Source of the DNA: Accumulibacter sp.
GTDB taxonomy: Bacteria; Pseudomonadota; Gammaproteobacteria; Burkholderiales; Rhodocyclaceae
Direction of reading: 5' to 3'
Assembly (NCBI GenBank): GCA_031264825.1
Contig: JAISDL010000042.1
Span: 1-9,891 of the forward strand
DNA length: 9,891 nucleotides
In this document: one piece after another, positions 6,583 to 9,891 of the stretch
Layout: every line of letters begins with the position of its first letter
Position numbering within the stretch: the first letter of the stretch is position 1
The notes under the pieces: generated by a model
Databases searched by the model: none
The model's input: only the letters and a program-made list of their open reading frames with translations
Told to the model about the DNA's origin: nothing
Made by a program: the position numbers and the translations under genes

Positions 6583-7923
6583 GTGCGCGCAGCCCCAGGA
6601 AACGCGCGAATCGCGGTCGTCGGCGCCGGCTGGGCCGGCCTTGCCGCCGCCGTCGAACTCTGCGCGGCGGGAATGCGTCCCGTCGTTTTCGAAGCGGCAA
6701 AGCAGATCGGCGGACGCGCGCGCCGCGTCGAATTCCACGGCCACCCGCTCGACAACGGGCAGCATATCCTCGCGGGCGCGTACCACGAAACCCTGCGCGT
6801 GATGAAACGCGTCGGCGCCGACCCAGAACGCCTTTTCCACCGCTTTCCGCTCGAAATCGAGCACGCGCTCGCGGGGTTCCGCCTCGCGCTCCCGGAATCC
6901 GGGAATATTTTCGGGAAAACACTCAATCTCGCCGGCGCGTTCTTCACGGCGCAAGGCGCCCCGTTCGACGAAAAAATAGCGGGCGCGCGCTTCGTCCAAT
7001 CGCTGAAACGCCGAGGCTTTCGTTTGGCCGAGGACTGCGCGGCGAGCGAACTCTACGACCGTGGCGGCCTGCGCGGGAAGATGCGCCGCTACTTCTGGGA
7101 CCCGATCTGCCTTTCTGCGCTCAACACGCCGCCGGAAAAAGCGTCCGCGCAAATCCTCGCCAACGTCCTGCGCGACACGCTCGACGGCGCGCAGTCCGAC
7201 ACCGATTTCCTGCTCCCCGCCACCGACATGAGCGCGCTCTTTCCCGACGCGGCGGCGGCCTTCATCGACTCGAACGGCGGCGAACTGCGCCTCCAGCGTC
7301 GCGTCGGAACCTTCCGGTCCGAAGCGAAGGAAATCTTCATCGACGAGGAGGCTTTTGGCCACGTGATCCTCGCCGTCGCACCGCAGCATGCGCTCACTCT
7401 CCTCGAAAGCCACGCGGAGGCGAGGGCGGCTGCGGAAATCCTCTCGACCTACGCTTTTGAGACGATCGGCACCGTCTATGCGGCGTACCCGGAAGACGTC
7501 GGCCTTCCCGCGCGGATGCGCGGAATGGAATGCGACGCGCCGGGGGCGATCGGGCAATGGGTCTTCGACCGCGGACGCCTCGACGAAAGAAATCGCGGAA
7601 TCTTCAGTTTCGTCTTGAGTTCGAGCGCGAACGGCTGGGAAGAGTACGACGACGACGCGCTCGCGTTGCGCCTCCACCGCGAACTCGAAACGCTTCTGAA
7701 GCGTACTCTCCCCGCGCCACGGTGGACGCGCGTCGTCCGCGATCGCCGCGCGACGCTCTCGTGCCGCCCGAAGCTGCGAAGGCCCTCGGCGGAAACGCCG
7801 ATCGAAGGGCTGCAACTCGCCGGCGACTACGTCTACGCCGACTACCCCGCGACGATCGAGAGCGCCGTTCGCAGCGGCGTCGCCGCCGCCGCGCGCGTCG
7901 TCGAAAAAACGCGCATACGATAA
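6583..7923 (+). CDS. hpnE: Hydroxysqualene dehydroxylase HpnE (FAD-dependent)
   Basis: Last step of the three-enzyme squalene route: reductive removal of the hydroxyl from hydroxysqualene. 446 aa, amine-oxidase/phytoene-desaturase-like flavoprotein. The FAD dinucleotide-binding GAGWAG is at residues 14-19 in IAVVGAGWAGLAAA, with acidic Glu37 at the end of the second strand and GGRAR (43-47). The C-terminal LQLAGDYVYADYPATIESAVRSG matches the second FAD-contact region of this superfamily. The frame has an ATG at 6535, but that would overlap hpnD by 46 nt. GTG 6583 has GAGGA 5 nt upstream, sits 2 nt after the hpnD stop and gives the usual N-terminus, so I choose it. Convergent with the ABC ATPase gene 69 bp downstream; no strong terminator is visible between them. 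Confidence 0.92.
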   Translation: MRAAPGNARIAVVGAGWAGLAAAVELCAAGMRPVVFEAAKQIGGRARRVEFHGHPLDNGQHILAGAYHETLRVMKRVGADPERLFHRFPLEIEHALAGFRLALPESGNIFGKTLNLAGAFFTAQGAPFDEKIAGARFVQSLKRRGFRLAEDCAASELYDRGGLRGKMRRYFWDPICLSALNTPPEKASAQILANVLRDTLDGAQSDTDFLLPATDMSALFPDAAAAFIDSNGGELRLQRRVGTFRSEAKEIFIDEEAFGHVILAVAPQHALTLLESHAEARAAAEILSTYAFETIGTVYAAYPEDVGLPARMRGMECDAPGAIGQWVFDRGRLDERNRGIFSFVLSSSANGWEEYDDDALALRLHRELETLLKRTLPAPRWTRVVRDRRATLSCRPKLRRPSAETPIEGLQLAGDYVYADYPATIESAVRSGVAAAARVVEKTRIR

Positions 7924-7992
7924 GCCCGACGCGGCACGGCGCCGAAGCGACCGCTCACTCCGCCGCCGGAAGTCCGCGGCTGGGGGATGGAA

Positions 7993-8682
7993 TCAGACGG
8001 TTTCTTCTATCCTCCCCGCGTGCATCTTCAGCCGTCGACCGCAACGCGCCGCGATCTTGTCGTCGTGCGTCGCCAGGACGAGCGTCGTGCGGCTTTCCGC
8101 GTTGATTGCGAACATCAGGTCGATGATCTGGAGGCCGGTCGCCTCGTCGAGGTTGCCCGTCGGCTCGTCGCCGAGAACGATCCGCGGACGCGGCGCGAAC
8201 GCCCGCGCGAGCGCGACGCGCTGCTGTTCTCCGCCCGAAAGATGGCGCGGATAATGCTTCATCCGGTGCGAGAGGCCGACGCGATCGAGCCAGAGTCCGG
8301 CGTCTTTTTGCGCGTTCGAAGCGCCCGCGAGTTCGAGCGGCAGCATGACGTTCTCGATCGCGTTCAACGAAGGCAGAAGCTGAAACGACTGAAAGACGAA
8401 ACCGACGCTGCGTCCGCGCAAGACGGCGCGCGCGTCCTCGTCCATCGCGCCGATGTCTTGCCCGTCGATCACGATGCGTCCCTCGCTCGGCGTATCGAGT
8501 CCGGCGAGGAGGCCGAGCAACGTCGACTTGCCCGACCCGGAGACGCCGACGATCGCAACGCTCTCGCCCTCCAGGACAGCGAAAGAATTATCGTGCAAAA
8601 TAACGAGCGGAGTCCCGCCGTTATCGACGCTTTTCCCGATTCCGACGGCTTCGATCATCGTCGTGGAGAGATTCATGTTCAT
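7993..8682 (-). CDS. ybbA: ABC transporter ATP-binding protein, YbbA/LolD-like
   Basis: Cytoplasmic ATPase subunit of a MacB/LolD-type ABC system, 229 aa, full length. Walker A GVSGSGKST (46-54), Q-loop Gln98 in FVFQSFQLLPSLNAIENVMLPLEL, signature LSGGEQQRV (148-156), Walker B IVLGDEP (168-174) with the GNLDEATG D-loop that marks this subfamily, and switch His206 (ATHD). The divergent tesA next door is the same neighbourhood as in E. coli (tesA-ybbA-ybbP), which favours YbbA over LolD. The cognate FtsX-like permease is not downstream: hpnE lies there on the other strand. The start is ambiguous: ATGs at 8682, 8676 and 8658, none with a good Shine-Dalgarno. The longest is reported; the first two overlap the tesA start codon region. 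Confidence 0.88.
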   Translation of the reverse strand: MNMNLSTTMIEAVGIGKSVDNGGTPLVILHDNSFAVLEGESVAIVGVSGSGKSTLLGLLAGLDTPSEGRIVIDGQDIGAMDEDARAVLRGRSVGFVFQSFQLLPSLNAIENVMLPLELAGASNAQKDAGLWLDRVGLSHRMKHYPRHLSGGEQQRVALARAFAPRPRIVLGDEPTGNLDEATGLQIIDLMFAINAESRTTLVLATHDDKIAARCGRRLKMHAGRIEETV

Positions 8683-9322
8683 ATTTTCATTACCGTTATC
8701 CTTGCTGCGCGGGGGCTTCCTCGTCGTCGTTCTCGCGCTGTCTCCGGCGGTGTTCGCCGCCGGAAAAATCCTCGTCCACGGAGACTCGCTCTCGGCCGGC
8801 TACGGAATCCGCCGCGACGCCGCTTGGCCGGCGCTTCTCGCGCCACGGCTGCGAAAAGAGGGTCTCGATTATACTGTCATCAACGCGAGCATCTCCGGAG
8901 AAACGACGAGCGGCGGACTCGCGCGCCTGCCCGCCGCGCTGAAACGCCACCGGCCCAGCGTCGTCGTCATCGCGCTCGGCAGCAACGACGGGCTGCGCGG
9001 AATCCCTGTCGCGGTCATGCGCGGCAACCTCGAAGCGATGGCGCAGGCCGCGCAAGCCGCCGGCGCGCGTGTCCTGATCGTCGGCCAACGCCTTCCTCCG
9101 AACTTCGGAGTCTTCGCGGAAAGCTTCCACGCGGCGTTCGGCGAAGCCGCGCGCGCGAAGAAGGTAGCATACGTCGACTTCCTGCTCGACGGTGTTGCGG
9201 ACCGTTCCGAATTATTTCAGCCGGACAACCTCCATCCGACCGCCGAAGCGCAGGCGCGCCTGCTCGAAAACGTCTGGAAAGGGCTTCGGCCGCTGCTGAA
9301 GCAGGTATCAGGAATCAGATGA
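8675..9322 (+). CDS. tesA: SGNH/GDSL thioesterase-lysophospholipase TesA (periplasmic)
   Basis: Acyl-CoA thioesterase I / protease I / lysophospholipase L1 / arylesterase family, 215 aa including a signal peptide. Residues 1-28 form a Sec signal (hydrophobic core FLVVVLALSPAVFA, cleavage likely after Ala28), giving a periplasmic mature protein beginning near AGKILVHGDS. Catalytic blocks: GDSL (36-39, nucleophile Ser38), SGET (74-77, oxyanion Gly75), GSND (102-105, Asn104) and DNLH (184-187, Asp184/His187). The ATG at 8675 has GGAGAG 4 nt upstream; the frame is open further back only because it crosses the divergent ATPase gene. The last codons, encoding SGIR and the stop, lie inside an ATCAGGAATCAGAT repeat unit, so the natural C-terminus may have been replaced. 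Divergent from ybbA with overlapping start regions. Confidence 0.93.
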   Translation: MFIFSLPLSLLRGGFLVVVLALSPAVFAAGKILVHGDSLSAGYGIRRDAAWPALLAPRLRKEGLDYTVINASISGETTSGGLARLPAALKRHRPSVVVIALGSNDGLRGIPVAVMRGNLEAMAQAAQAAGARVLIVGQRLPPNFGVFAESFHAAFGEAARAKKVAYVDFLLDGVADRSELFQPDNLHPTAEAQARLLENVWKGLRPLLKQVSGIR

Positions 9323-9567
9323 CAGGGATCAGATCGATTAGCGGCGGCTTCGCCGCCGGTAAAAAGCTTTTTCATGCCGCCCCGGAAACGTTGTGGCTCA
9401 CACATTCGTTCAGCCCAACTATACCCTTTATCCTCCGCCCTCGGCGGTATAGGTTGGGCTGAGGAACGAGAGCCACAACGATTCCGCAGGCTTATGAATG
9501 ATGCTGGGTTTTGCTTCACCGGAATCGGCGGTACGCGCGTTTCAGAGTCAATTCCAAAATTTTCCAT
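9217..9567 (-). CDS. Doubtful small ORF with strong ribosome binding site
   Basis: On the minus strand a strong GGAGG (9575-9579) lies 7 nt before an ATG at 9567. The first 25 or so codons (MENFGIDSETRVPPIPVKQNPASFI) are less GC-rich than the surroundings and do not look repeat-derived. The frame then enters the REPIN-like repeat near 9491, crosses it and ends at 9217 antisense to tesA, so everything after residue 26 is probably spurious. I do not recognise the protein. It may be the remnant of a gene interrupted by the repeat, a small peptide gene, or chance. The stretch 9568-9760 shows no other credible gene. Confidence 0.2.
   Translation of the reverse strand: MENFGIDSETRVPPIPVKQNPASFISLRNRCGSRSSAQPIPPRAEDKGYSWAERMCEPQRFRGGMKKLFTGGEAAANRSDPCHLIPDTCFSSGRSPFQTFSSRRACASAVGWRLSG
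9307..9336. repeat. ATCAGG-type double repeat overlapping tesA stop
   Basis: Two related 14-nt units stand in tandem: ATCAGGAATCAGAT (9307-9320) and GACAGGGATCAGAT (9321-9334). The 30-nt block is the inverse of 4835-4864 with one mismatch. It contains the final tesA codons and stop. Confidence 0.75.
9342..9372 (+). terminator. Candidate tesA terminator
   Basis: CGGCGGC (9342-9348) and GCCGCCG (9352-9358) form a perfect 7-bp GC stem with a TTC triloop, 20 nt after the tesA stop. It is followed by GT and the 12-bp palindrome AAAAAGCTTTTT (9361-9372). The T-run is separated from the stem, so termination efficiency is uncertain; the structure could work in either direction. Confidence 0.5.
9373..9491. 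repeat. REPIN-like inverted pair of REP copies
   Basis: A REP-like copy in inverted orientation (about 9373-9425) faces a direct copy (9442-9491). The arms 9389-9425 and 9446-9480 are imperfect reverse complements: the outer 11 nt CGTTGTGGCTC is perfect, as are the AGCCCAAC and TATACC blocks. The loop is about 20 nt. Each copy also folds alone, with GTTGGGCT pairing with AGCC(A)CAAC in the right copy. Two inverted REPs around a short spacer is the architecture named REPIN in the literature. Confidence 0.7.
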
Positions 9568-9762
9568 TTCTTTTCCTCCAATACAACAATCCGCCATGTT
9601 CAGGGTATCCTTTCGGGCCTGCGATACGGGACCGCGTCGGCGTGAAACACGCGGTCTTCGGGCGTTTCGGGTGTCTGCGCGCCACCGCAGGCCGACCGCA
9701 ACGACCGGATACCGCCATTCTCCGATACGTCCGTGTTCGGTTTCCTGACCATTTGAGCGCGC

Positions 9763-9853
9763 ATAGGTTGGCGGTGAGCGCAGCGAACCCCAACGATTCC
9801 GGAGGCGCATCAGGAATCAGGAGACGGGAAACAGGAGACAGATGAAAACCGAT
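9763..9853 (+). repeat. REP-like copy 3 with ATCAGGA and AAAACCGAT tail
   Basis: Core 9763-9806 (ATAGGTTGG(C)GGTGAGCG...CCCCAAC...) differs from copy 1 at few positions and lacks the leading CGGCGGT. Its tail has ATCAGGAATCAG (9809-9820) and CAGATGAAAACCGAT (9839-9853). The latter matches 14 of 15 bases behind copy 1 (4745-4759), so the repeated unit is longer than the hairpin core. Confidence 0.7.
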
Positions 9854-9860
9854 CGGTTCA

Positions 9861-9891
9861 CGGCGGTATAGGTTGGCGGTGAGCGTAGCGA
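9861..9891 (+). repeat. REP-like copy 4, cut by window end
   Basis: The 31 nt from CGGCGGTATAGGTTGG to the last base match copy 1 (4683-4713) at all but one position, a C in place of T at the base predicted to be bulged from the stem. It follows copy 3 by only about 55 nt, in the same orientation. Confidence 0.75.

Noticed and set aside
5432..6922. Long open frame antisense to hpnD and hpnE
   Set aside because: Arginine-rich translation typical of a GC-rich shadow frame. The plus-strand genes have clear catalytic motifs.
6463..7815. Long minus-strand frame opposite hpnE
   Set aside because: Shadow of hpnE: low-complexity Arg/Ala/Glu composition and no motif.
7962..7980. GCCGC...GCGGC mini-hairpin between hpnE and ybbA as a terminator
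   Set aside because: Only five base pairs with a 9-nt loop and no T-tract on either strand.
9600..9752. 50-codon minus-strand frame starting MVRKPNTDVSENGG
   Set aside because: No Shine-Dalgarno, starts beside a repeat copy, and shows no recognisable domain. Chance is the simplest explanation.
9498..9845. Plus-strand frame across the terminal region
   Set aside because: It has no ribosome binding site, its C-terminal part is translated repeat (AHRLAVSAANPND type), and its composition is not protein-like.

Overview
The window is a stretch of GC-rich proteobacterial chromosome. The best guess is a beta- or gammaproteobacterium. This rests on gene content (hpnCDE squalene cluster, divergent tesA/ATPase pair, PPi-dependent phosphofructokinase, single-domain malic enzyme) and on dense REP-like intergenic repeats. 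No rRNA, tRNA, CRISPR array, transposase or phage gene was seen, and most of the window is ordinary housekeeping metabolism.

Left part (1-2600, all on the minus strand): the 3'-truncated start of a DinJ/RelB-type antitoxin gene with a perfect palindromic operator candidate upstream; a short-chain dehydrogenase/reductase; a GC-rich intergenic hairpin; and an NADP-type malic enzyme lacking the C-terminal phosphotransacetylase domain. Reading away from the malic enzyme, 2601-2929 is a divergent promoter region. It contains a perfect 10-bp inverted repeat in the malic-enzyme leader. The plus-strand gene that follows is a long-form diphosphate-fructose-6-phosphate phosphotransferase (pfp). Both genes act in central carbon metabolism around pyruvate and glycolysis/gluconeogenesis.

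Middle (4652-4931): a 280-bp repeat nest between pfp and the squalene genes. It holds a 99-bp element with perfect 14-bp terminal inverted repeats starting at the pfp stop codon, three tandem 9-bp repeats, heptamer-type TGATTCC/TGATCCC repeats and a degenerate REP copy. Then hpnC, hpnD and hpnE follow with almost no spacing. In the established pathway HpnD makes presqualene diphosphate from farnesyl diphosphate, HpnC converts it to hydroxysqualene and HpnE reduces that to squalene, the hopanoid precursor. The hopene cyclase is not in the window.

Right part: a minus-strand YbbA/LolD-like ABC ATPase converges on hpnE and is divergent from tesA, a periplasmic SGNH thioesterase/lysophospholipase. 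Their candidate start codons overlap on opposite strands. From 9307 to the end is a second repeat nest, with a REPIN-like inverted pair, further REP copies and a small ORF with a strong ribosome binding site that runs into a repeat. The most interesting signals are in these repeats: their stems show a compensatory change, a 29/30-matching inverted repeat flanks the hpnCDE-ybbA-tesA block, and repeat sequence supplies the last codons of tesA. I found no convincing new multi-gene system.
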